DNA of 16,950 nucleotides, from contig JBILXN010000030.1 of the NCBI GenBank assembly GCA_044378425.1, forward strand, positions 1 to 16,950, read 5' to 3'. The DNA is from UBA6136 sp044378425 (lineage in GTDB: Bacteria; Pseudomonadota; Gammaproteobacteria; Methylococcales; Methylococcaceae). The translations under genes and the position numbers were made by a program. The notes below the pieces were generated by a model. The model saw nothing but the letters and a program-made list of their open reading frames with translations. It did no database searches and was not told where the DNA came from. Each line of letters opens with the position of its first letter. Positions within the stretch are counted from its first letter, which is position 1. Positions 1 to 7,268 of this stretch are shown here, piece by piece.

Positions 1-1489
1 CACCGCCGGGTGCTGCCACAGTAATGCCGCTACCGTAGTTGCTATAGGAAGCCAGCTCACCATCCCTGTTCACTGCACTGACCGCGATCACACCTTTGCA
101 GTTTGCAGGCGAGCTACGCGACACATTCATGCTTTCATTGCCGGCGGCAACCACCACCACGGCACCCTGCAACAGTGCATAGTCGATTGCCGCCTGATAG
201 CTGTCGCTGCATTCGTCTTCACCACCCAAACTCAGATTGATGATTTTAGCAGGGTAACCTGTGGCGCTACTCCCGCTCACGTCTCTACTGCCTGCTGCCC
301 AGTAAATGCCGTCAATAACGTCGGCATCCTCACCAAAACAGGCACCCAGCACTCTGACGGGTATCAGGCTTGCGTGCCAGCTTACCCCGCTGATGCCAAT
401 CCCGTTATTGGTCGAAGCGGCTATGGTTCCGGCTACATGGCTGCCGTGCCAGGAACTCGGCTCTGTTCGATCACAGTCATCAGGATGGGCTTGCCTGGTC
501 TGGCTATTGACCCAGTCCCCCTGATCCCTTGGATTACTATCCCTTCGATTACCATCTCGGGCCTGCCACACCCGGCTGATCATATCCCAGCCGGCGATGA
601 TGGTTTGCTTATCGTTGAGATATACCAGGTTATCAGCCAGATCGGGATGAGTCGGCCTGAACAAGATCCCGCTATCGAGTACCGCAATCGTAATGTCCCG
701 GGATCCAGTACTAAGCGTCCATGCTTGCTGGATATTAGCGGTGCCAGCAAAACGGCTTGGCTCTTGCATGAACCACAGGGCGGGCAACCTGGGATCATCA
801 GGCATAGCCACGGATCGGGCAGATTTGGTTTTCAAAGGATCGGCATAGACGACTCCAGGCATGCCCTCCAGCCTCATTTCCATCTGGCGCGCCTGCAGGG
901 GGGTGATCATGGCGGGGAGACTGAAGATCCACCCACCGTCCGCCATCCGTGACTGGGGTTTTAACGAGACTCCGACTGCTCTGGACACGTCACGCACAGT
1001 GTCTGGCGAAAGTTCATGAGCCTCATTGCCGCCCGAATCTCGGAACTTTATCGTGAATTTAGTGATGGCCGCCTTGGCGGGGGATACAAACGCGCGGCCC
1101 TGTTCAGTCGCGGAATGGGCCGGGCTGCTCGCAGTCCAGGCGCTACCCGGAGATGTGGCCTCTGCCCAGATAACCCCTTTAACAGTGGCGATCACTCGGG
1201 CAGCGCGCTCAACTTCCAGCCTGCTCAAACCCGACGGTAATCTTATGACTTGTCCATTCGTTCGGGTGAAGGCAGACCACTCGAGAGGGTATCCGGTTGT
1301 ACCGGCCAATACCTTCAGCGTATTCGTATCAATCTTCCGTGGTTGGGTAGCGCCGACATCTTTGCCAAGCATGAGCGTGATCAATGCCTCATCCGCCGAA
1401 ATAGCCGGCGAACATGAGGTCATGGCAATCATCAGGCAAGCCACTAATCTGTGGTGAAGAACGTTTGCAATGAACCGCACGGCAATCAT
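1..1489 (-). CDS. S8 (subtilisin-like) serine peptidase, 3' end cut off by window edge
   Basis: The frame is open from ATG 1489 to the window edge (496 codons) and is truncated before the catalytic serine. An N-terminal hydrophobic stretch (about residues 15-30, with a Cys at 26) looks like an export signal. It is followed by a long propeptide-like region of about 220 residues. The subtilase core has the Asp motif IAVLDSGI (D272), the His motif WHGSHVAGT (H348) and the oxyanion-hole motif VVVVAAGNE (N451). The visible sequence ends at AAPGG, normally shortly before the GTSMAAP serine motif. The 76-residue Asp-His spacing is longer than in subtilisin; it includes a Asp/Arg/Asn-rich insert ending in GDW, which I associate with secreted proteases of gammaproteobacteria (from memory). 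The gene starts 35 bp after the DUF2272 gene and is probably its operon partner. No clear Shine-Dalgarno sequence precedes the start. Family assignment is firm; substrate and C-terminal domains are unseen. Confidence 0.93.
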   Translation of the reverse strand, partial: MIAVRFIANVLHHRLVACLMIAMTSCSPAISADEALITLMLGKDVGATQPRKIDTNTLKVLAGTTGYPLEWSAFTRTNGQVIRLPSGLSRLEVERAARVIATVKGVIWAEATSPGSAWTASSPAHSATEQGRAFVSPAKAAITKFTIKFRDSGGNEAHELSPDTVRDVSRAVGVSLKPQSRMADGGWIFSLPAMITPLQARQMEMRLEGMPGVVYADPLKTKSARSVAMPDDPRLPALWFMQEPSRFAGTANIQQAWTLSTGSRDITIAVLDSGILFRPTHPDLADNLVYLNDKQTIIAGWDMISRVWQARDGNRRDSNPRDQGDWVNSQTRQAHPDDCDRTEPSSWHGSHVAGTIAASTNNGIGISGVSWHASLIPVRVLGACFGEDADVIDGIYWAAGSRDVSGSSATGYPAKIINLSLGGEDECSDSYQAAIDYALLQGAVVVVAAGNESMNVSRSSPANCKGVIAVSAVNRDGELASYSNYGSGITVAAPGG

Positions 1490-1524
1490 GTTATCGATCG
1501 ATGAAAAATGGAGCTCGGTGGGCG

Positions 1525-2292
1525 TTACAGCCTGTTTTCCAAAACGACAAACCATGGGCGCCGCTCTGAAATCTGAAGCCTGCCCTCCGGACTCAGGTTC
1601 ATTACTGTTTTCGAAACAGAATTGCGGACATTACCCCCTATGACGCCGATCTGGTTGCCATTATGCTCAACCACGATATCGCAATGGAGTTTGCTATGCC
1701 CCTGCAAAACGGTTATTGGATCCATGGCATATACCGGCGTATAGCCACGATTGCCGCGGGTAGCACAGATGAGATCGCCTGGCCTGGGTTTATATTCAGT
1801 GATGCTATGACCGATGAAACCGGAATTAGCCGAGTCTGAATGATCAAGGATGTAATGAACATAGCCCCAGTGAGCATCATCAGGCGGGAATAGCGAGTGC
1901 GGTACACCCGCCGAATCCATGACCCAACTGATAAAGGCTGCCGACCAGGGTTGCTTGCAATCCATTCCATCCAGACCCGGTTTACCGACACTGCGCCAAT
2001 AGGTATTGACCCGGGCAGTATAGGGGCCTCCATCATCCTCCCATTTGCCGACGTGGGGGATGCTTTCTTCATCGCCGTTGAGCTGGATTACCTGCTTGCC
2101 GAAATATTGCCATTCCTGCTTGGCGAGTTGCACAATCTGTTGCCGCAAGGCTGAGGATTTTTTTCTATCTTCCAGAGCAGAGGTTTCACCACCGGGGGTT
2201 GAGGCATCTGTTTCCGTGGGTTTTTTCTTGCCGGCACAGCCTGATTGAAGCACCAGAACGGCGGCGATGATGACGGGGACGATAGTCTTCAT
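1525..2292 (-). CDS. DUF2272 domain lipoprotein (CHAP/NlpC-like fold)
   Basis: 255 residues. The N-terminus is a lipoprotein-type signal (MKT, hydrophobic core, LQSGC with Cys19). The -3 residue is Gln, so the lipobox is imperfect. A charged linker follows, then the globular domain from about residue 46. Visible motifs are DCKQPWSAAFISWVM (S117 at the start of the helix), AHWGYVHY (140-147), PRPGDLI (169-175), LHCDIVV with H203, and VIGGN (217-221). The order W(S/C)AAF...PGDL...H...GGN matches papain-fold CHAP/TIGR02594-type proteins, but the usual nucleophile Cys is Ser here. The start lies 4 bp after the stop of the preceding gene, so it is almost certainly co-transcribed with it. Family members have no well-established function that I know of. 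Cell-wall-related hydrolysis or binding is a guess from the fold. Confidence 0.82.
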   Translation of the reverse strand: MKTIVPVIIAAVLVLQSGCAGKKKPTETDASTPGGETSALEDRKKSSALRQQIVQLAKQEWQYFGKQVIQLNGDEESIPHVGKWEDDGGPYTARVNTYWRSVGKPGLDGMDCKQPWSAAFISWVMDSAGVPHSLFPPDDAHWGYVHYILDHSDSANSGFIGHSITEYKPRPGDLICATRGNRGYTPVYAMDPITVLQGHSKLHCDIVVEHNGNQIGVIGGNVRNSVSKTVMNLSPEGRLQISERRPWFVVLENRL

Positions 2293-2296
2293 GTTC

Positions 2297-4069
2297 TTAT
2301 TGGGTAGGGCGCCGGGTCTCGCGGAACCATGTCCGGTAGTACTCCATGCGCTGGGTCTGTTCAGGAGAGGGATGGCGGCGACAGGTTTCGTATTCGCTGG
2401 AATCGGCGGGCGCCCCCCACCGTGATTCTACACAGGCATTAGGGTTATAGCCGACTTCCAGCGCCGATCGACGCTCTATCAGGTCCGCTACGCTCAACTG
2501 CCACGGGCTACCATCGCTGCGGGTATAACTGAAGCGGCGGGTGGCTGCCGCCTCGGCGTGACGCGCTTCTATGGCAGAACGGGCCTCATCCGGAGCCCGA
2601 CCGGACAGTGCAAACCCTTTGGGATATCGGACAATTCGCTCCGGCAGGGCTGCGATAACGTTCATTGCGATCAGCAAGCGCATATCACGCGAGGGTGTGG
2701 CGTAGTCTTCCCACGGGCCGGTGGTCTGGAATATTGCCGCGCCCGAGGGCATGCTGATGACCCCACCCCGATGTTGGCGCAGATAGGTTTCGCCGTTGTT
2801 TATCGCGGTGACCCGCGTTTCGATCTGTTCGACCAGTGCATCCATCATGGCGTCATAGGCCACCTCAGGCGCTAAACCCCGGGGATTCATGATGCTGCCC
2901 ATTGCCGCGTAGAAATCCTCGGCGGCAAGCCCTTCCTGCTGATCAGAGTAGAGTGCCGACGGCGCATTAACCGCCAGACGACTGTTGCCGGGCAGACCCA
3001 GTCGGCCCTCGCTGCGCAGTAGCGGTCGAAAGGCTTTGAAGCCGGGACCTGCCCCTGGACTATCGGCAAACAAAAAATTGCCTTCCCAAAACCGCTTACG
3101 GGTGACTGAATTGTCCGGCTGAGCATCGACCGCCAACAGCAGGCCGGGGTTGCTGGCAGACTGCGGGATCCATTTGGCAATGATAAGCGTGTGACCATAG
3201 GGATCGGCATAGACTGTACCGGGGCGCAATGACGCCTGCTCCAGAGCGACCGGGTAGAAATCCGTGGCATCCGAATGCAGTGCGGTGCGGGCGCTGCCGG
3301 AATGGACGGTGTCGGCTATCTGCCGCATGAGACTGTTAAAGCTGCCGGCAGTCTGACTTCCCCGGCTGAAACGGTCATCCAGATTCGGTGAACCGCAGAG
3401 GGGTGGGCGACGGGCTGTCCCCCGATCACAGGCACGAAAGGATATCGGCAAGCCCAGCTTCCAGGCGAAGTATGCGCGCAAAAAGTAGGGCAGGTCGGCA
3501 CAATCCGGTTGAGCCGGCAACCGCACATCTTCATGGGTGCCGAGATGGTTGTAGAGCATATTGCGGTCGCGATCACGTAACACCGGCTCCAGTGAGCTAA
3601 AACTTAGGCTCTCATCCACAGGCGCATCAAATAACTGCTCGATCCAGGCAGAAAAAAAAGCTTCTACCTGAGGACTCCAGTCATCAGGTTGGGGGACCAC
3701 GGCGCCATCGCCCACCCTGCGGCAGGCAAGGGTCTCGCCCTCGCGCTCTACGGTAATGCGGTACTCTCCACCGGGTGCACTCCCGATTTCTCCATAGAGA
3801 CTGTGAGGGGGACCGCTCAGGTTTTTGGTTTGAATTGGAACCGCGCGGCCATCGGCCTTAACGATGCTCAGATGATCTGCGCCCCCCTCCGTCAGCACCG
3901 CCATGACCCGGAGCGGCTCCCCCGGCAAGGGCCGGGCGGGTGATATCCATAAGGTAGCCGTCTCAGCAGAACGACAGTCCTCTGACGAATACGGCTCAGC
4001 TCCCGGCGCCTCGGCCAGCGTCAGACAGACAATAAGACATAGACGGCGCAGATGTAGATGAAATGGCAT
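2297..4069 (-). CDS. Secreted hypothetical protein with papain/transglutaminase-like core
   Basis: 590 residues from ATG 4069. A signal peptide (MPFHLHLRR, hydrophobic core, cleavage near residue 24) implies export. Residues about 35-120 alternate short beta-like strands and resemble an Ig-like domain. The central region has PDCADLPYFLRAYFAWKLG (C190), ADPYGHTLII (H293) and LLAVDAQPD (D315). A Cys at the start of a helix, then His, then Asp in this order is the transglutaminase/NlpC papain-fold pattern. The 170 residues before C190 and the C-terminal half (about 340-590) match no domain I can name; the latter has a helical region around 370-500 and three Cys near the end. It heads the DUF2272 and S8 peptidase cluster. 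I recognise the central block as looking conserved but know no gene name. An enzymatic role is inferred from the motif order only. Confidence 0.8.
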   Translation of the reverse strand: MPFHLHLRRLCLIVCLTLAEAPGAEPYSSEDCRSAETATLWISPARPLPGEPLRVMAVLTEGGADHLSIVKADGRAVPIQTKNLSGPPHSLYGEIGSAPGGEYRITVEREGETLACRRVGDGAVVPQPDDWSPQVEAFFSAWIEQLFDAPVDESLSFSSLEPVLRDRDRNMLYNHLGTHEDVRLPAQPDCADLPYFLRAYFAWKLGLPISFRACDRGTARRPPLCGSPNLDDRFSRGSQTAGSFNSLMRQIADTVHSGSARTALHSDATDFYPVALEQASLRPGTVYADPYGHTLIIAKWIPQSASNPGLLLAVDAQPDNSVTRKRFWEGNFLFADSPGAGPGFKAFRPLLRSEGRLGLPGNSRLAVNAPSALYSDQQEGLAAEDFYAAMGSIMNPRGLAPEVAYDAMMDALVEQIETRVTAINNGETYLRQHRGGVISMPSGAAIFQTTGPWEDYATPSRDMRLLIAMNVIAALPERIVRYPKGFALSGRAPDEARSAIEARHAEAAATRRFSYTRSDGSPWQLSVADLIERRSALEVGYNPNACVESRWGAPADSSEYETCRRHPSPEQTQRMEYYRTWFRETRRPTQ

Positions 4070-4134
4070 GAATGAAGGCTACTATTGAGTATGCTTTGTC
4101 GCTTAAGCTTACACCGAAGTCATCATAAGATGCC

Positions 4135-4150
4135 GATCACGCGCGTGATC
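4135..4150. promoter_or_regulatory. Perfect 16-bp palindrome between divergent genes (possible operator)
   Basis: GATCACGC is followed directly by its reverse complement GCGTGATC. It lies in the 221-bp gap (4070-4290) between the divergently transcribed secreted-protein gene and Nudix gene. On the minus strand a TATGAT hexamer (4122-4127) follows it at the distance expected of a -10 box, which would put the palindrome over the -35 position. No good -35 hexamer is present there. Apart from this and a small GTTTC/GAAAC inverted repeat near 4258-4270, I see nothing else in the gap. The binding protein is unknown. Confidence 0.4.
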
Positions 4151-4290
4151 CGCTTCTCAGGGACGGCGGCTGGCCGATGGGTGAATGACCCGGGCGCCCC
4201 ATGCGCAGGAGATGGCGCCAGCCGCTCCCCGGGCCGGCTTGCCCAGCCATCGCAGTAGTTTCAGGAAACGATTCGGATAACAGGTGCGCC

Positions 4291-4884
4291 ATGACAGCCA
4301 TCCATTCTGCCAAAAGTAAGGCGGCAACCCACCAGGCATTGGCTGTTGCCTTCAAATACTGCCCCCACTGCGGTGAGCCCTCACCCCCGATCAGCCCGCA
4401 AAGGTGTCTGCTCTGTCAGGCGTGCGGGTTCACGTTTTATTTTAATAGCGCGGCTGCTAGCGGCGCTTTTGTGTTTCATGCGGGGCAGTTAGTGTTATGC
4501 GTCAGAGGGCGTGATCCGGGGCAGGGTATGCTGGATGTGCCGGGTGGCTTTGTTGATGCCGGTGAGCGGGTCGAGGACGGCTTGCGGCGCGAAATACGTG
4601 AGGAACTGGGCATTGAGGTGGGCGATTTGCATTATCTCGCCAGTCAGCCGAATGATTACCGCTATGCGGGCGTACCCTACAAGACCACCGATCTTTTTTT
4701 CGTCTGCGAGGCAGCGTCGATCGCTGGCATACGCGCGGCCGATGATGTGGGTGATTTCGTGCTGCTAAGGCCGGAGCAAGTCGATCCTGCCGCCTTCGCC
4801 TTTGACTCGACCCGTCAGGCATTTGCCTGTTTGTGGCAATCAGGTCATCTCGCGATAACGCTGCCAGATCAGACAAAACGATGA
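4291..4884 (+). CDS. Zinc-ribbon Nudix hydrolase
   Basis: 197 residues from ATG 4291. An upstream in-frame ATG at 4201 would add 30 residues of Arg/Pro-rich sequence that does not resemble the family, so the later start is preferred; it also puts the zinc ribbon near the N-terminus. The ribbon is YCPHCG (C24, C27) plus RCLLCQACGF (C42, C45, with an extra C39). The Nudix box is complete: G86-x5-E92-x7-R100-E101-I-R-E104-E105-L-G-I108. Such proteins are Mg-dependent pyrophosphohydrolases acting on nucleoside diphosphate-linked substrates; ribbon plus Nudix is also the layout of NADH pyrophosphatase NudC, but this protein is shorter and the specific substrate cannot be read. Cytoplasmic; no signal peptide. 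Its 3' end overlaps the convergent Nudix gene by 45 bp. Confidence 0.93.
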   Translation: MTAIHSAKSKAATHQALAVAFKYCPHCGEPSPPISPQRCLLCQACGFTFYFNSAAASGAFVFHAGQLVLCVRGRDPGQGMLDVPGGFVDAGERVEDGLRREIREELGIEVGDLHYLASQPNDYRYAGVPYKTTDLFFVCEAASIAGIRAADDVGDFVLLRPEQVDPAAFAFDSTRQAFACLWQSGHLAITLPDQTKR

Positions 4885-5340
4885 GGTCAGCTCCCCACCG
4901 GTGGCCAGCCACCGATCGATATCTTCAGGGCTCAGCCACTCGCCCCTGTCGATTTCGGTCGGCTGCAGGGTCATCGTCCCTTCGTACACGGCCCGGTAGA
5001 CTTCTATGAACTCCCAGCCAGTCGTTGCGGTTGCTGGCAATTTGAACAGGTGTTCAAACCTCTCGGGAGGGTCAATGCCTAACTCCTCGGCCAGTTCCCG
5101 CCGCGCCGACTCCTCGTAGGATTCGCCAAAATCGACATGGCCCGCAGCCGAAGTGTCCCATAGGCCCGGGTTAATGTCCTTGCTCATGGCGCGTTTTTGC
5201 AGAAATACGTCGCCCTTGTGGTTGCAAACCAGAATATGAACCGCGCGATGGCGAAGGCCCAGCCGGTGCAAATCACCCCGGCTGCGTGAGTTCACTACGC
5301 GATCGTGCTCATCAACTTCGTAGAGTAGTTCGTTTTCCAT
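4840..5340 (-). CDS. Nudix hydrolase, YfcD/isopentenyl-diphosphate-isomerase-like
   Basis: 166 residues from ATG 5340. The Nudix box is complete: G67-x5-E73-x7-R81-E82-L-A-E85-E86-L-G-I89. The N-terminal pattern (ELLYEVDEHDRVV, then HRAVHILV and LQKRAMSKDINPGLWDTSAAGHV) is that of the YfcD-like Nudix branch, which shares its layout with IPP isomerase. The TSAAGHVDFGES stretch favours a hydrolase of this branch over a true isomerase. Predicted soluble and cytoplasmic; substrate unknown. The gene points head-on at the zinc-ribbon Nudix gene, with the last 45 bp of each shared on opposite strands. Its start is only 16 bp from the divergent lipoprotein start, so its promoter must lie inside that gene. 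The sequence before the ATG has no strong Shine-Dalgarno. Confidence 0.93.
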   Translation of the reverse strand: MENELLYEVDEHDRVVNSRSRGDLHRLGLRHRAVHILVCNHKGDVFLQKRAMSKDINPGLWDTSAAGHVDFGESYEESARRELAEELGIDPPERFEHLFKLPATATTGWEFIEVYRAVYEGTMTLQPTEIDRGEWLSPEDIDRWLATGGELTSSFCLIWQRYREMT

Positions 5341-5356
5341 AAGACACTGTTGTCAG

Positions 5357-5794
5357 ATGATTCCAAAGCATAGTCACGCGCCAGGCGAGATCAGGCCGAC
5401 ACCCCCGCCACGGCAAAAGAACCTGTCGGCAAATGTTTCTGCTATTGGCAGCGTCGTGCTGGCTGCGGGTACCCTCGTGCTGGCAGCGTGCTCGTGGCCC
5501 GGTTTCAGCGGGCTTGATGGCCCCCCGCTGGACTATCGACAAGCCTGCGGCCGGCAGTGTCTGGCCAATGCCGAACAATGCACCCTCAGTCTCTCCCGCA
5601 GAAACCGGGAGCGCCAGTTCGAACTTGAGCGCGCGCGTCAGAACTGGGTTATCTGTATGCGGCAAACCGACGGTTCCCAGTGCATCCCGCCGCCCGACTT
5701 TGTGGCGGAACCCGGCCATTGCGGCGATACGATTGACGACTGTCTGGCGGCCTGCGACATCGGGCTTGATGATGTCCTCATCACCCGCCGCTAA
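5357..5794 (+). CDS. Small cysteine-rich lipoprotein, unknown function
   Basis: 145 residues. A long, Pro-rich, positively charged N-terminus is followed by a hydrophobic core and LAAC (Cys45), a canonical lipobox, so the mature protein should be a lipid-anchored envelope protein of about 100 residues. It has eight further Cys, spaced through the whole domain (ACGRQC, EQC, VICM, SQC, GHC, DDC, AAC), suggesting a disulfide-stabilised fold in the periplasm. The middle is Arg/Glu-rich and probably helical (SRRNRERQFELERARQNW). I do not recognise a family. The annotated ATG gives an unusually long n-region, so a later GTG start is possible. Its stop is 1 bp from the end of the convergent outer-membrane-factor gene. 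Lipobox and coding-like composition support it as real; function is open. Confidence 0.7.
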   Translation: MIPKHSHAPGEIRPTPPPRQKNLSANVSAIGSVVLAAGTLVLAACSWPGFSGLDGPPLDYRQACGRQCLANAEQCTLSLSRRNRERQFELERARQNWVICMRQTDGSQCIPPPDFVAEPGHCGDTIDDCLAACDIGLDDVLITRR

Positions 5795-5795
5795 C

Positions 5796-7268
5796 TCAGG
5801 GCGTAAACACATCCTCGACCGGTCGTTTGGCATCCTCAGGGGTCTGGAATCTTTCCCAGCCGCCGCCCAGTGCCTTGTAAATACTGATGAGCGCCGCTGC
5901 CGTGGCGGTCTGGCTTTGGGCGTATTCGCGCTGGTCAAGGAGCAAACGGCGTTCGGTGTCGAGGAGATTCAGAAAATCCTCAATGCCCTCCTCAAAGCGG
6001 ATATTGGCGATAGCGTAAGCCTTGCTGCTCGCTTCTGCGGCAGTTTTCAAGAGGGCCTGCCGGTCACGCAGACGGTCATAGACCACCAGGGCGTTTTCGG
6101 TTTCTTCAAGGGCATTTAGCACCACCTGCTGATATTCTGCGAGGCTGGCATCGGCGTTGGCATCCGCCGCCTTGATGCGGGCGTAGACCTGCCCCAACTC
6201 GAAGGCGGCCCAGGTAATGCGCGGGCCGAAATTGTAGGCTGTGGTGCCGGGAGCGGCCAGCCCGGTCAGCGAGTTGGATTCCAGGTTGAAACTGCCGACA
6301 AAGCTGACGCGGGGGAACAGGTCGGCGGTGGCTACTCCAATGCGGGCCGTCGCGCTCGCCAGAGCCCGCTCGGCAGCACGAATGTCAGGGCGCCGCCGGA
6401 GCAGCTCGGCAGGGCTGCCGATCGTGATAACCTCCGGCGCCTTGGGTAGCGCTGCCTGACGCGTCAGATCTGCCAGCAGGGCCGAAGGAATCTGGCCGGT
6501 CAGCACCGAAATGCGGTGAATATCCTGATGAATTTCACTGTCCAGTGGCGGAATCAAGGCGCGGGTCGTATCGAACTGTGCCTTGGCGCGGGACGTATCA
6601 AGCTCTGTTCCCATACCCGCATCCAGCCGCGCCAGAGTCAATTTCCAGGTCGCTTCCTGATTCTGGGCATTGCGCTGATCAACCGCCAACTGGTTTTGAT
6701 GACCCCGTAATTCAAAATAATTGCGGGCCAGTTCGGTGATGACGCTCAGCGTCAAATAACGACGGTCGGCCTCGGCGGCTTCAATCTCCGCCTCCTTCGA
6801 CTGGATACCGCGGCGGATACGCCCGAAGATGTCGATTTCCCACCAGCTGTCGAAGCCTACGCTGTAGAGATTGAGCGTGCGCGGCACAAAGTTGCGCCGA
6901 TTGAGCGCATCCAGACTGCGCTCTAACTGAGTGTAATTACCGTGGGTCGTCACATGGGGTAACAGGTTCAACCCCGCATCCAGAAACATCGCCCGCGCCT
7001 CGCGCAGATGAGCCTCCGCGGCCTGGAGATCGTAGTTATTTCTCACCGCCAACGCGATGAGTTGCTCAAGTTTGGGGTCGTTAAACTGGTGCCACCATGC
7101 GACATCAATAGGGCGGGGTTTGTATTCGGCTTCAGCGGCGTTGCCGAAAATTTTACCGGTTTCAGCTGGCGGACGTTCATAGGACGGTCCCACCGGACAG
7201 CCGTTCAGGCCCAGGCTGATAACGCAGGCCAGCGCGAGCAGCCGAAAGGATGCCGGCCGCTCAATCAT
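5796..7268 (-). CDS. RND efflux outer-membrane factor lipoprotein (OprM/NodT family)
   Basis: 490 residues from ATG 7268. The signal ends in LNGC (Cys24), giving the lipidated N-terminus typical of OprM-type channels, followed by VGPSYERPP, a family signature. Two repeated OEP halves follow: the first includes AWWHQFNDPKLEQLIALAV and the NNYDLQAAEAHLREARA coiled region; the second includes GSPAELLRRRPDIRAAERAL and the DLFPRVSF motif, ending in LLDTERRLLLDQREYAQ. These form the trimeric outer-membrane and periplasmic tunnel. An upstream in-frame ATG (7310) would add 14 residues before the signal and is less likely. The chosen ATG overlaps the pump gene's stop (ATGATTGA), implying translational coupling. 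It is the last gene of the efflux operon, and its 3' end abuts a convergent gene with no terminator hairpin visible. Confidence 0.96.
   Translation of the reverse strand: MIERPASFRLLALACVISLGLNGCPVGPSYERPPAETGKIFGNAAEAEYKPRPIDVAWWHQFNDPKLEQLIALAVRNNYDLQAAEAHLREARAMFLDAGLNLLPHVTTHGNYTQLERSLDALNRRNFVPRTLNLYSVGFDSWWEIDIFGRIRRGIQSKEAEIEAAEADRRYLTLSVITELARNYFELRGHQNQLAVDQRNAQNQEATWKLTLARLDAGMGTELDTSRAKAQFDTTRALIPPLDSEIHQDIHRISVLTGQIPSALLADLTRQAALPKAPEVITIGSPAELLRRRPDIRAAERALASATARIGVATADLFPRVSFVGSFNLESNSLTGLAAPGTTAYNFGPRITWAAFELGQVYARIKAADANADASLAEYQQVVLNALEETENALVVYDRLRDRQALLKTAAEASSKAYAIANIRFEEGIEDFLNLLDTERRLLLDQREYAQSQTATAAALISIYKALGGGWERFQTPEDAKRPVEDVFTP

Noticed and set aside
374..952. 192-codon plus-strand open frame
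   Set aside because: It lies wholly inside the S8 peptidase gene on the other strand, whose catalytic motifs are unmistakable; the plus-strand translation has no recognisable features.
1493..1502. ATCGATCGAT palindrome between DUF2272 and S8 genes
   Set aside because: Ten bases, built from a simple ATCG repeat, in a 35-bp intra-operon gap; too short to call an operator.
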